A stretch of DNA of 64,000 bases, from positions 17,349,001-17,413,000 of the forward strand of contig CM065385.1 of assembly GCA_033060915.1 (NCBI GenBank), given 5' to 3'. The translations under genes and the position numbers were made by a program. Shown here piece after piece: positions 1 through 12,427 of this stretch (its first letter is position 1; each line of letters opens with the position of its first letter). Origin of the DNA: Euryodendron excelsum. Taxonomy: Eukaryota; Streptophyta; Magnoliopsida; Ericales; Pentaphylacaceae. The notes below the pieces were generated by a model, which saw only the letters and a list, made by a program, of their open reading frames with translations, had not been told where the DNA came from and ran no database searches.

Positions 1-3000
1 GAGGTAAAATGACTGAAATGCCCTTACGGGCATTGTTCGGTCCAATTCTAAATCAAACACGTCTTTCCGGAGACGGTAAGTCCCCTTTTCAATTTCAAAT
101 TAGGCACGTCTTTCCAAAGACGGTAAGTCCCCTTTCCATATTCCAATAGGCACGTCTTTCCAAAGATGGTAAGTCCCCTTTCCAATTTCAACAAGCACGT
201 CTTTCTGAAGACGGTAAGACCCCTTTCCAATTCCTTTTCCAATTCCAGTTTCAATCCCTCTCTCGAGAAAGCTGATTCCTCAAGACCGTTTTGCTCCTAA
301 TGGCTCGGTCAACCCTTTTGACAAATCTTGTCATCCTTTTTCAAGTCCATTACCTCCAGGACCCTTATTCTAAGGGTTCTTGCCCTTTTCCTGCCTTTCG
401 AGCCATTCTCGATCCCTTAAATGTTTCCCAGACCTTTTGGAGTCACTCCTAGTGAAGCCAGGCTAAAAATTGCATGGCAGTCACTAGTATAGGCGCCCAA
501 ATCTTCTCAAGATACGTTGCTTGCCAACCTTAAAACTTTCCTAACTGGCTGGCGCCACTAGTAGTGGTGCCAAACCAATATTTGGCCTAGCGCCACTACA
601 ACAAGCGCCAGGTCATTTCTTTGTCTATAAATACAGAGCCTCCTCCAGGGTGAAAGAGGTCTGCAAACTCAGTCTAAAACCCTACTTTTTGATATACAGA
701 GCTCGTAGCCTCTCTAAACCCTAGTCTCTTTAGGTTTTCCAAAACCCTAGCCTCCATACACAAACCCTAGCCTCCTATACACTCATACATTCTCATATAC
801 TCATACACTAACCTCAAACCCTCCATTGAAGGCTTGGATGCTGCAACTAGAAAGCTTTGAAGATTGAAGACAAACTCTTGAAGACTGAAGTGAAGACCAA
901 AGCAAGACAAGCAAAGCAAAGTGCGCAAAGCTAAGCAAAATAAAGAAGACACAAGGTAGGCTTCTTATTTACAGTTACTCATTTTTCCCCTCTCTTCTCC
1001 CTCTGAACCCACTTGGGTTTTCTTCTATTTTAATTCCCCCATCTTCTTCCCCCCCCTTCTTGCATGCTTGAAACAAAAGAATTCCCGGTCCATGTGTAGG
1101 ATTAGGCGATTGGAGAGTCACCGTGTCGAGGGATTTCTTTTAATCTAACTGGAGACCACGTAGGTTTGGCCCCCTTGATTATGTGGTGAAGCATTTAACT
1201 TTGTATGTTCACGATCCCAACTTGCACTGTGCATATCATGATCTTGCATTCTTCTAAAGTTCGTTTTCAAAGCTTGCGTTAAACTTGTTTTCAAAAACTT
1301 ACATCAAAATCTTCTTTTTCAAAACTTGTTTCCAAAATCACAATCCTAGGGTGATTCTAGTCTTTCCATGACTAGGGTTGCTTTAGGAAAGTGTTACATT
1401 TATAGTGACCAATATGGTCCATATTTTCAAAACCTTTGTTGTTTTCAAAACCACTATCTTAAAGTGGTTCTAACCTTCTTATGGTTAGAATTGCTTTTAG
1501 AAAGTGAGATATTTTATATACTTTCTAAAAACTCTCTATTCAAATCTCTCCTTCTGAAAACCTCTTTTTCAACATACTTTCTTAAAACTCTCTCTAATCT
1601 CCTTCTTCAAATTCCTTTCTAAGATTGTTTTTAAAAACTTCCTCCAAAAATCTATTTCTCAAAACTTCTTTTTAAACTCCTTTCTAAAACACTCTCCTTG
1701 AAATTTACTTTCTAAAAGTGTTCCCTAGATCTTCTTCTTAGAAAAACTCTTTCTAAGAACTCTTTCCAAAAACACCTTCTTCGAATTCACTTTCTAAAAA
1801 CACTCCCTAAACGCTTTCCTAAAAATTTACTTTCTAAAAACTCTTTTCTTAGAGTCCAAGTTAAACCCTAGAACCCACAATTATGAAACCCTAATTTTCC
1901 TTCCGAAAAACATGATTTCTAATCCCTTATTTTGGCCTCAAAATCTAGGTTTCCAAAACCTCTTGTTTTTTTACATCAAAACTATATATATTTTCAAAAC
2001 CTATTTTCTACATCAAAACTATAGTCTTCCAAATCTAGGGTTTCTAAAACTTCCCTTTCCAAATCCATACCAAATCTAATCTCCCATTTAGGAAACCAAA
2101 TCCAATCTCTCATTTAGGAAACTAGATCATATCCTCCGTTTTTGGAAACAAAATCAAAACATCTCTTTTTAGAAACAAAATCCAATCCCTGTTTTAGGAA
2201 ATAGGAATTTCAATCCTTCCAAACTCAAATATTTCCTAGTTCAACTCCTTCCAAATCTAGTACTTTCCTAAACCTCAAGTTTCCTAAACTTAAACTTTTA
2301 AATCTTTTCTTAAACTTTAAGCTTTCAAACATTTCTTAATTCTATCCCTTTCCAAATCTTAACTTTCCAAATCTGAGTTTTCAAACCCTTCTTAAATTCA
2401 AAACCTTTCCTAATTTCAAGAATTTCTAAAACTCAAACTTTGAATCTTTCTAAAATTCTAAACTTCCCTAAACTTCAAATCTTTCCAAATCTAAAACTCT
2501 CTAAATTCTAAACTTTCCAACTTTCAAAACTTCCCTATTTCAAAATATTCCAAATTCAAAACTTTCCAATTTTAAAACTTTCTTAAAACAAAATGTTTTC
2601 TATTTCAAAACTTTCTTAATCCAACACTTTCCTAAAACGGAGCTTTCTAAAAATGGTACTTTCCTATTTTGAAACTTTCCTAAATCGGACCTTTCCTAAT
2701 TCGAACCTTTCCTAAATCCAATCTTTCTTCGATCTTCCAAGTCCAATATTCGAGTCAAGTCTTTCTTAATCTCGAGTCTTTTCTAAATGCTACATTCCTA
2801 GGTCTAGATTCTCTATTCTTCCATTTCAAATTCTAATTTTCTATTCTAAATTCAAATCAAATCCAAATTCCAATTCAATTTCTTTTTCCAATCAAACCTT
2901 TTATTTTCTATCGGACTCTTGTCCGAACTACAACTGACTTGATTCCTCAAAATGGATACGTAGGCAACCTTCATAGGTGCGGTCACAACCTTTTTCGAAT

Positions 3001-3682
3001 CTCCAATTCCATAATCTATTTAAAACTTCCAAGCTTCTATTTCCTTTCTAATTTCTAAGACTTTCCAATTTTAATTCTATCTTTTCAAATCTCTTTTAAA
3101 TCAAATCAATTTCTTTTCAAATCTATTTCCAAATTTATTTCTAATTTTCTTTTCTTGCACTTGCCTATCATGCATCATGTCTTTTTAAACATTCTTTTTC
3201 TAAAGTGGATAGGATTGAACATTTGTTAGTTGAAGACTCTCATAGGTGAATCTAGGGTAAATAGACATGTAGGTACCGTAAGGGCGGGGTATGGTGATGG
3301 CTTAGTGCATCTTCCCTACACGTAACTAACCTCCGAACCTAGAATCACTATTTTCAAAGACCAAAATGAAGTTTATTTTCAAAAAGGGCTTAAATGTTTT
3401 CTAAAGGTTGCCAAACAACATGTTTCCTTAAAAACCCTCTCTTGAGGTAGTATTTTCAAAATCGTTTTCAAAAACCCTGCTTAGTTTTTAGGTGACCTAA
3501 CTCACCTTAATCAAGTTAGGTGGTGACTCCAAACTTTTTCCAAAAACTCTTTATTCAAACCAATTTTCAATTCAAACATAGTCGCATTCATTCTTTTAGG
3601 AGGGTCAGTTCTAACAAGAGAGTACAATATTTTTTTCCACTTGTGTGTATATTTCTCGAGTGCAAAAAATCTGTGCGCAACA
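1..3682 (+). repeat. 5' LTR of element A (left end outside window)
   Basis: Long terminal repeat of an Ogre-like element. The window opens roughly 150 bp inside it, judged by alignment with the complete LTRs at 38198 and 54219. It ends at 3682 in a decayed form of the family terminus (GCGCAACA in place of GCGCGACA), just before the PBS. It holds a short hairpin-repeat array (about 60-250), a GGCGCC cluster (549-612), a TATA box (626-633), telo-box motifs (about 677-775) and the G-poor tract (about 1250-3180). Compared with the other LTRs it lacks about 0.7 kb between the array and the sequence at about 283, including the 157-bp repeats. It is the most diverged LTR seen here. Confidence 0.85.
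549..633 (+). promoter_or_regulatory. LTR A core promoter: GGCGCC dyads and TATA box
   Basis: Several TGGCGCCA or degenerate half-sites, arranged as inverted pairs around CTA/TAG centres, lie directly upstream of TATAAATA (626-633). The same arrangement occurs in every LTR of the window, so this is the probable start region of the genomic RNA. Promoter activity is inferred. Confidence 0.65.
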
Positions 3683-5132
3683 GTTGGCGACTCCATTGAG
3701 GAAGCTTAGATGGTTAGGTCATAGTCATGTCTCGTTACCCTTCACCTATGTAGAGTCTTCAATTAACTTGTTCAATCCTATTCAATTTAAATTTTCAAAA
3801 CCAAATTTTCAAAATTGTTTTAAAAAAAAAAAACATTCATTTATTCATATTATCTTTTATTAAGTTTTCCATCCACATACTAACTCGTGCATCTTTGTTT
3901 TGTAGGTGCGCTTTTTGTTTAAATTTTATTAACTGCCATGCAAGAATGTGATGAGTAAGATGCATGGGAGTTGTTGGGCTCTTTTCTCCGCTTTCAAAAA
4001 TCACACACACATTGTATGTGCACCTGCATTCTGCATACTTGCATTTTACCCTGATATGACCTTTATAGTTAGAAATGGGGAACGGTATATTGGTTGTGGG
4101 CAAGATGCTGTGTTAGTTTCTTCACCTATGGCCTCTTGATGGTTCCTCCACTCGGAGCACCAATCGATCATGGCATCACCTTGGGGAATGGGCCTAGGTT
4201 TGAAGATCCGGGGACCGAGCCTTTTTAGGATGCATTAGTCAACCCTCAACCTCATGCTCATATAGACACCATGAATAGCCGAACCTCTGCCGGATTTAAG
4301 ACACGCGCACTATTTTTCAAAACCATGGAGGAAAGGGCGACTGCTCTTACTTTTATTTATACCTGCTTATTCCTGTTGTTATAATGAATGTATTCTTACT
4401 ATTATAATGACTGTCTAACTGCTCATACATGCACGTTTACTTCAACTGTATTCTCTTTCCTTATACTCTATGCATCCATTTTCATGCATCCCGTATTCCA
4501 TGTCAAGAGAAGAGTTCCAAGTAACTCAAGTCGCTGCATTCTCATGTATATGATCAACCCAAAGAGAGTAATACTTAGTTCACTCTCCCTTGCATTAACC
4601 CTACCTAAACCTTAAGGACTCATGACATGTCCATCAATTCATTCCATAGGAAGGGCCCCAATCCCTCTACGCTCACGGAGATAGGGTTGCCAATAAGACA
4701 ATGGGCAATCGATCAATAAGATCTCTCAGCGACCTCCTCAACATCAAATTCAATGAAGGTGAATCCGAAGACTCGAGAGTAGTTTAGGGTTTCCTTTGTA
4801 AAATTAGATAGGTGGAACCCCCAAAGGAACATTTTCTCTTTGCCCTTGTTTAAATGTATTTCAATTCTTTTGTATATTAAACCCAAAGTTTAATGTACTT
4901 CTTTATTTTTGCGAATGAATTGAGGGATGATTGTATGAATAGATGAAGTTTCCCGCTCGACAGTAAGGTATTTGCATACAGGGGCAAATCTCCTATCTCC
5001 AAAAATGAGCCAATGCACTATGTATAGTCTCCCCTCTAAATAGGGGCACCCTAGGGCATGCATTACATAAAACTCTCCCAAGAATCGAACTCTAACTTGC
5101 AACTGTTGTCCATATTCTTGTAGGCCAGGGAA
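3683..5132 (+). other. PBS and untranslated leader of element A
   Basis: A degraded primer binding site (TGGCGACTCCATTGAGGA, 3685-3702) follows the LTR and differs at 3 of 18 positions from the perfect copy in element B. The leader that follows matches those of B, C and D. It contains no gag; the protease-type reading begins at ATG 5133. A pyrimidine-rich stretch ending in TAG at 5123 looks like a splice acceptor. Small ORF 3948-4139 is listed separately. Confidence 0.75.
3948..4139 (+). CDS. Conserved leader small ORF, copy A
   Basis: A 63-residue ORF starting MMSKMHGSCWALFSAFKNHT and ending SSPMAS. Orthologous ORFs in the same leader position occur in B, C and D, with the stop codon at the same aligned place. 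It contains several cysteines (SCW, VCA, FCI, GCG). It stays open although A's pol carries many stops. No known domain is recognised. It could be a translated upstream ORF or chance conservation in a short stretch. Confidence 0.35.
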   Translation: MMSKMHGSCWALFSAFKNHTHIVCAPAFCILAFYPDMTFIVRNGERYIGCGQDAVLVSSPMAS

Positions 5133-6960
5133 ATGACTACTAGTCCAATATCTTCTATAATAGTAAAGGCCATGGTTTACAAGCTTCAGGAGAATATACC
5201 GTTGGAAAGCAAGAATGTTAGCAGAAACACCCTACGCAACCTACTTGCTGTAATTTGAAGAGACAACTTATACCCTAGAGGAGCCCGACTACCAAGACCA
5301 TTCCTTCCTAACCATGCAATCTCACCAACCCGACATGAACCTAACCATAGAAACCTCACCTGACCCTCCTCATTATCACCTTATCCTTACTTCATTGTTT
5401 GAACCTGAACCTATGATCGTTGTGGCTAGACCTGAACTTCAAACCAACATCCAAGGAGTCGTACGACTTAAGCTACCCTTAGTCTTGCCAAAGAAACCAA
5501 TTGTGCCCACCACCATACCTGTCCTCACCAACCCTTCACCTGTGGTAATCCCTTTGCCCATAAATCAAGGATAACTCTTCCCATTATAACCCAACTGCCA
5601 ATACCCAGTCTTCATAGTGTCCCATGGAATTACCCACCTGATAGGGGCACTAGAGAGCCCGTTACAGAAATAGAAGGGATGACTCGATCAGGGCGCCTTT
5701 ACACCTCTACTGAAGTGGAAAGAAAAAGAAAAGGGAAGGATAAGAGGGAGAATGCTCCAACCAATCGACAGATCAAGAGATGTCAGAATTCACTAAAGCT
5801 CTAAGAAAGGTTGACTACAACATCATGGAACAACTTAGAAAAGCCCCAACCCAGATTTCAATGTTAGGCTTGTTGCTCACTTCTGAAGTGCACCGGGATG
5901 CTTTGATGAAGATCCTCAAGGATGCTCATGTGCCTGAGAGTTTCACGCCAAATAACCTACATAATATGGTGAGCCTCATCATAGCCCCAAACATCATTAC
6001 CTTCTCCGATGACAAGATTCCTGCTGATGGAACAGGCCATACCCGGGCTCTGCATATGGCTGTAAGAACAAGAGGAAAAATGGTAGCCAAAGTATTGATA
6101 GCTAATGGGTCGGCTTTGAATGTGTGCCCGTATTCTACCTTAGAAAGGCTTGGAATGGACCAAACTTACTTGAAAAATAGTGGTATGATCATTCGTGCCT
6201 TTGATGGTTCTCGGAGGGAAGCTATAGGGGAAATTGAAATGCTGGTTGAGATAGGACCAGTAACCTTCACAATTAAGTTCCAGGTCTTCACATTCCGGCT
6301 GTCTATAATTTGCTGTTAGGATGGCCCTGGATTCATTCGGTGGGTGCAGTTCCTTCTAGCCTTTATCAGAAAGTCAAGTTCATCGTGGGCTCCATGCTAA
6401 TCTCTATTTTCGTTGAAAAAGAATTTGCTGTATACAAAACTGATATCGTTGCATTTGACATTGAACTGCCCTCCTGTTTTCAGTCGTTCGAATATATCAT
6501 TGTTGTGCAGAAAGAAGATCAAATGGCGCTGAAATATTCCCGAAACTCTCAGATGACAGTGCGATACTTTAAAGCAAATGGTTTTCATCCGGGGAAAGGC
6601 TTAAGGAGATGTTTACAAGGAAGGCCTAAGGTCGTAGAAATACCGTCGGCCGAACCCATCTTTGGGCTGGGGTATGAACCCACGAGAAAGGAGAAAGTAA
6701 AAGAAGCGCAGAAGAAGAAGGCTAATAAGAAAGCTGTCATGAAACTCTTGGATCCATTCAAGTAGTTGGACATGGGGAAAGGAATGTCTACATTAAATAA
6801 GAAGAAAAGAAAAGTCCAAGAAGAAGCGCCCGTCATGATAGCCGACACTGGAATAACTTAAGGTGGATCCATTCGAGCGATGCTATCAGGCGAAAATTTG
6901 CATAATTGGGCCGGCAAAGACATCATCCTTGCTCACAAGTTTCGGTACAAAGCTCACTAG
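5133..6960 (+). pseudogene. Protease plus G-patch ORF of element A, decayed
   Basis: Equivalent of the intact 610-codon ORF of element B at 44579. It starts at ATG 5133 with no gag before it. Recognisable segments are a proline-rich linker (about 5314-5574), the aspartic protease (about 5780-6480) and a G-patch (about 6560-6680, glycine-rich HPGKGL... then FGLGYEPT). Stops and frameshifts break it near 5257, 5574 and 6310-6319. The protease active site reads IANGSA instead of the DNGSA of the other copies, so the catalytic Asp is lost. It is dead as an enzyme but shows that this gag-less arrangement is old. Confidence 0.8.
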
Positions 6961-7098
6961 AGCGAGATCTCGGAGCAACTGATTTGCCATAAACAAACTT
7001 TGTGCTTTTAATTTACTTGTCTTAACTTTTTAAATTAAATTATTAATGGAAAAATACTCCTTGTTATTTGATTCATTGCACCCTATTTTCCATGCCAG
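6955..7098 (+). other. Candidate intron between G-patch and RT, element A
   Basis: The donor GTACAA at 6955 and acceptor CATGCCAG ending at 7098 occur at the same places in B and C. Removing this 144 nt would bypass the stop of the protease ORF and keep phase into RT. Ogre elements are known to carry an intron between protease and RT. Confidence 0.5.
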
Positions 7099-8700
7099 GG
7101 ACCCTTGCATCCGACGCCTTACTCAATTAATTCGAAGAATGCCAATCCTGACAAATGATGACTTTTAACACTGAATTTGACTACCAACAACTGGGAATTA
7201 CAAAAGATGTAAATTATTCAGAGGAGGTGCCAGAGGAAATTCGGGAACAAATAGAAAGACATGAGAATCGTAATACCCCAAACATCAAGGAAACAAAAAC
7301 CGTTAATTTGGGGAATGAAGGGGGATCCAAAAGAGCTTAGAATCGGTACAGGCATGAATCAATGGCAGCGCAGAGAACTATTGGAATTATTACGGGCATA
7401 CTTGGATATTTTCGCTTGGTCCTACAAAGATATGTCTGGGTTGGATGAATCGATTATTGAGCATAGATTACCCTTAGACCCGCAAATGAAAGCCTTTAAG
7501 CAAAAATTGAGAAGATTGATGCCTGAGTAGAGCCTGAAGATCAAGGAAGAAGTGATTAAATAGTTCCAAGCAAGATTCCTGTAAGTAGTAGAGTATCCCT
7601 AATGGTTGGCTAATATTGTCCCGGTACCCAAGAAAAACGGCAAGGTGCGGATGTGTATTGACTTTCGGGACCTCAACAAGGCCAGTCTAAAGGACGACTT
7701 TCCTCTCCCACATATAGACTTGCTTGTTGACAATACGGCCGGTCACGAAATGTTTTCTTTCATGGACGGTTTTTTGGGATACAATCAGATCAAGCTAGTT
7801 AAAGAGGATTAAGAGAAGACTGCTTTCATCACCCCCTGGGGAGTGTATTATTATAAAGTCATGCCATTCAGACTTCGCAACGCAGGGGCAACTTACCAAA
7901 AAGCCATGATAACTTTATTTCATGATATGATGCATCGGGAAGTAGATATTTATGTAGATGACATGATCGTCAAGTCCAAACAACGAGAAGACCACCTGTT
8001 GAACCTGCGAAAGGTGTTTGACCGTCTTCGTAAGTATCAGCTTAAGGTAAATCTTGCCAAGTGCACATTTGGAGTATCTTCAGGGAAGTTGCTGGGGTTT
8101 ATAGTCAATGAAAAGTGGATAGAGGTTGATCTTGCCAAAGTTAAGTCCATCGTGGAAATGCCAACACCAAAAGAGGAAAAGGAGATCCGATCCTTTATGG
8201 GAAAGTTAAACTTTATCAGTAGATTCATAGCCCAAATGACCCATCTGTGCAAATCTATTTTCAAGCTCCTTAAGAAAGATGTACCAAAATAGTGGGATGA
8301 TAACTGTCAAATAGTTTTTGAGAAAATCAAAGGATACCTATGGAATCCTCCTGTCCTGGTGGCACCAACCCCGGGGTGTCCTTTGTTGATGTACATGTCA
8401 GTGTTCGATACTTCCATGGGGTGTGTTTTGGGACAACATGATGAAACGGGAAGAAAAGGGCAGGCCATTTACTACCTCAATAAGAAATTCTTTCCATATG
8501 AGACAAAGTGTTTGGATCTCGAGAAAACCTGTTGCGCGTTAGCCTAGGCAGCTCACAGGCTTCGGCATTACATGCTCTATCGTACCACCTTCCTCATCTC
8601 TTAAATGGATCCCCTCAAGTATATATTTGAGAAGCCAACCCTGTTGGGCAGAATTGCCTGATGGCACATGATCCTGTCAGAATTCGGCATTGTGTTCATT
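7099..8700 (+). pseudogene. Reverse transcriptase of element A, decayed
   Basis: Ty3/gypsy RT in pieces. Visible motifs are MCIDFRDLN with PHID (about 7650-7720), FMDGFLGYNQIK, FITPWG after a stop at 7810, MPFRLRNAGATYQKAM and the catalytic YVDD box (about 7950), then the connection domain. In-frame stops occur near 7110-7170, 7528, 7560, 7580-7600, 7810, 8290 and 8545, many explained by C-to-T changes. It lies downstream of the candidate intron and upstream of RNase H. Confidence 0.85.
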
Positions 8701-9260
8701 ACCCATAAAGCAGTTAAGGGGTAGGTGATAGCTAATTGTCTGGCTGAGAACCCTATTGATAATTATCAATCCATGGAACCCCAATTTCCCGATGAAAATA
8801 TACTATGCGTTGATGACCCATCTAAAGAGCAAGCAGGAGCTTGGTGGAAGATGTATTTCGACAGGGCTGGTAACAAAAAGGGAGCTGGCATTGGGGCGGT
8901 GGTAGTATCAAGAATAGGCAGTCACTATCCTATTGTGGTTAAGCCACAATTTGAACCATGCACCAATAACATCGCCGAATATGAGGCTTGCATCCTGGGA
9001 CTAAGGCTAGCATTAGAAATGAAAAATGACGAACTGGTTGTTTTCGGTGATTCAGATTTGGTTATTCAGCAATCCAAGGACGTATACCAAACTCGAGATG
9101 CCAAAATCTCCCCATACAATCAACAGGTCAAAGATTTGTGTCAACTATTTAGAAGTGTGGATTTTCATCATGTGCCCTGAGCAGAAAACAGTTTCACCGA
9201 TGCCTTAGCTACATTAGCTGTAGCAATCAAAGTCGACAGGGGCATCGAGATACCCCCTCA
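8701..9260 (+). pseudogene. RNase H of element A, decayed
   Basis: Gypsy-type RNase H reading through GAGIGAVVVS and NNIAEYEACILGLRLALEM, with the first catalytic Asp in the context MYFDRA. A stop at 9178 separates the segment ending FHHVP from the residual C-terminal part ENSFTDALATLA. Unlike B, this copy keeps the sequence around GDSDLVIQ, which shows that B has a 14-bp deletion there. Confidence 0.8.
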
Positions 9261-10564
9261 ACAGATTTTTACCATGGATATCCCTTCTTATTGCCTGCAC
9301 ACAACCGTTGAGCCCGATGAGCAACCATGGTTCTATGACATCCAGAGGTATATCCAAGTCAGGACATTCCTCGATGAAGCATCACAACGAGATAGGAAGA
9401 CCATTTGTCATTTGGCGGGACATTATTTCATGGCTGAAAATGAGCTTTTTAGGAGATCATGGTTAGAACCTCTAAGATGCATCAATGCCATCGAAGCCAA
9501 GGTTATCATGGAGGAAGTGCACGAAGGAGTTTGCGGTCCCCACATGAATGGCCACACGCTTGCAAAGAAGATTCTCCGTACAGGGTACTACTGGTCAACC
9601 ATGGAGTCAGATTGTATTAGATACATTCTTCGGTGTCACAAGTGCCAGATACATGAGGATAAGATTAAAGCACCCCCTATTGAGCTCCATTCCATGTCAG
9701 CCCCATGGCCTTTTTCTATGTGGGGGATAGATATGATTGGCCCTATCACTCCTAAAGCCTCCAACGACCATCGCTTCATCCTTGTCGCCATCGATTATTT
9801 CACTAAATGGGTCGAAGTCGTCTCCCATGTTCACGTTACCAAGAAGGTCGTGGAATGGTTCATAAAAAATCATATCATTTGCTGGTACGGGATTCCCGAG
9901 TCACTCATTACAGACAACACTTTAAATATGAATAATGAGTTGATATCAAAGCTATGCTAAACATTTCACATTACGCACCGGAATTTGGTCACCTACCGGC
10001 CTCAAATGAACGGAGCGGTAGAAGCAGCCAATAAGAATATTAAGAAAATACTTCGAAAGATGATTGAAAACTACAGAGATTGGTATGAGAAACTTCCTTT
10101 GGCCTTGATGGCTTACCGAACTACTATGAGGGTCTCCACCGGAAGCACACCCTTCGAGCTGGTCTACGGCACCGAGGCAGTCATCCCTGTCGAGATTGAG
10201 ATTCCTTCCCTAAGGATCTTAACAAAAACCAAACTAGATGAAGCAGAATGGATCAAAGACTAGTATGCCCAACTCTGTCTGCTAGATGAGAAGCGGCTAG
10301 CTGCGGCTTATCACGCTCAATGCTACAGAAGACGAATGGCCAGGGCGTTTGATAAGAAGGTGTTCCAACCGGGAGATTTGGTGCTCAAAAAGGTGTTCCC
10401 CCATTAGGAGGCAGCGCAGGGGAAATTCGCCCCAAACTATAAAGGGCCATTCGTGATAAAAAAAAAATGTCCTATCTGGTGGAGCTCTCGTTTTGGAGGA
10501 AATGGATGATCAAGAATTCCCTAGTCTGTTGAATTCAGATACTATCAAACACTACTACATATGA
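9261..10564 (+). pseudogene. Integrase of element A, decayed
   Basis: Integrase with an HHCC zinc module (HYFM...HMNGH...CHKCQ; both Cys are kept here), a catalytic core with Asp in WGIDMIGP and Asp in LITDN, and Glu in GAVEAANK, and a C-terminal module (PGDLVLKKVF, APNYKGPF). Stops at 9958, 10261 and 10405, plus a frameshift in an A-run near 10465, inactivate it. The normal end is about 10562-10564. A possible AATAAA signal follows at 10601. Confidence 0.85.
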
Positions 10565-11803
10565 TTCCGATAGTTAGACCTTTGGTTTCAGTGCAGAAGC
10601 AATAAAATCTACTCTGCTCATTTTTCACTAATCAATAGGGTAGTGTTTCAGTGGTAAAGCTCTATGGACTAAACAATTTAATTATGAGATGACGAGAGGC
10701 CCACGTTTTATTTCCTATACAATTAGAAATATATATATATATATATAACCTTTGTCAAACCCTTGGAGCCGATTACTTTCCTTCAGGAACATTCCCTAAC
10801 AAAGTGATCATGCTAGGTCAAATTAGAAGCACTGGAGATATGTGTAAAAAAAAAAAAAATCCTTGAAGTATTAGCTTAAGTTCGCACAAACATTATTGTT
10901 AATGCCGTTAGTTCAAAAAAAAAAAAGAAAAAAAAAGAAAAAAAAGAAAAAGAAAAAGAAAAAAAGAGGGTAATGAGATACCCAAAGAAAGATAAGAATA
11001 CACAGAAAAAGTGCTATTAGACCAAAAATCATTAATGGTGATCACTAGTAGAATGGTAGGTTTGAGCTCTTCCTTTTCTTTCAAAAGTAAAAAAACCCAC
11101 ACCACAAACCCTAAAAGTTAGAGTTGAATTGATTAGTCCAAATGAGCTTACTGAAATATGCTATCGGCTGGAGGATGGCATAAGTGGTATTTAGGAGCTT
11201 CTCAACAGAAACCATAGACCAAGTTGAGGAAAGAGAGAGAAAGAAGAGAAAAAATTAAGTGCATTCCCTAGGATGGGGTGAAAACCCGAAAGGGCACCAT
11301 AGGTAAAAAGGTAGGGATGTGGCAAGATACAAAACTATCGCCTTTGGCGAAAACCTACAAAGGTGCATTGGTGCAAAAATGATAGAGCTGGAACTGGTGA
11401 AAACCTTCACGGGCACTAGTAGTAAAAATAGCGAAAGAGGGGGGGGGGGGGGGGGGGGAGATTTAGATGTAAGAAATAACCCAGGCTACAACATTCCCTA
11501 GAAGTTATATGTATGAAAACAACAGTGTGAAAGTTAGAAGGCGTCTTGAAAGGCATTCTCCGGCTTAGCGCATTTAAGGTTAAAGTGAGCAAGGGTTCCT
11601 TTCACGGGACAATCAGTTAGTCAGAGTATCAAACAAAAGGGAGTTATTTTTCATTGAGCTGCGACTTTCATTCAACTTTCCTCAAGTTTGTTGCTATGCT
11701 AACCATGCAGGAAAGTCACATCAAAAGTACGGGAGGCCATTAGGTCATAAGACAAAAAGGGGTACAATACTAAACAAGGTATATTTTTCTACAAATGCAA
11801 GAA
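10565..11803 (+). other. 3' non-coding region of element A
   Basis: Non-coding sequence between integrase and the antisense ORF. It has an (AT)n tract (10731-10746), A-rich and A/G tracts (10847-10965), three diverged subrepeats of the form GGTGAAAACC...GGCGCC (about 11276-11430) and a homopolymeric G run (about 11439-11458). It aligns with 50001-51222 in B and, inverted, 13681-14954 in C. Confidence 0.6.
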
Positions 11804-12427
11804 TCAATAAATCTGAGGGCGAGGGGCAAAAATATATCGCTCCCCATCATCATCAGAGGAGGAATTAGTTAGGCAAGGATCAACTGGCTCACCAACCGTA
11901 AGAAGAGCACTCGAAAGAAGTACCAGCTATAGAAGATCCAAGTCGGCCTCGCTCGGAGTCTGCACACTTGGCTAGAAGCGTATCCCTCTCTCGGGTAAGG
12001 GACTCCACAGCCTCCTGCAAAGACTGACTATCCGTCACACCATCCTCTGGGAGAGTGGAACGGTCTAGAGCTCCTCATGGTCGCCTACGTCCCCTTGAAA
12101 TACTCAAAGGCGGGCGATCATGTGTCGATCTGGCCGCTGATAGCTATATCTCCAAAGAAGCTACCTCAGCGTCCCTCACTTTTAGTCGGTCATGCAATAT
12201 CCATATCAACTGGCGGTTTTGCCTCATGTGACGACACCCCTGAACAATCATAGCTGTCAAGAAGTCAGTGTACCCTACGAGAGGTAGAGAAGTCTCAATG
12301 AGAAGATCCCCAAGTCTGCTAGGACCCAGCACATAACGCCAAAGCCAATAGTGATAAGTCTTAGTCTTAAAAGGCATGACAGAGATTGGACCGTCGTCAT
12401 CTACATGAGGAAGCAAAGATCTCCATG
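11804..12427 (-). pseudogene. Antisense extra ORF (DUF7745-like), C-terminal remnant in A
   Basis: Complementary-strand remnant matching the C-terminal third of the 559-codon antisense ORF of element B (51223-52902), for example WRSLLPHVDDDGP and LGDLLIETSLP. A stop near 12144 and later frameshifts break it, and the family stop codon is mutated so the frame would run to 11804. It is cut at 12427 by the terminus of element C; the N-terminal part should lie past C's other end, beyond the window. Confidence 0.75.
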
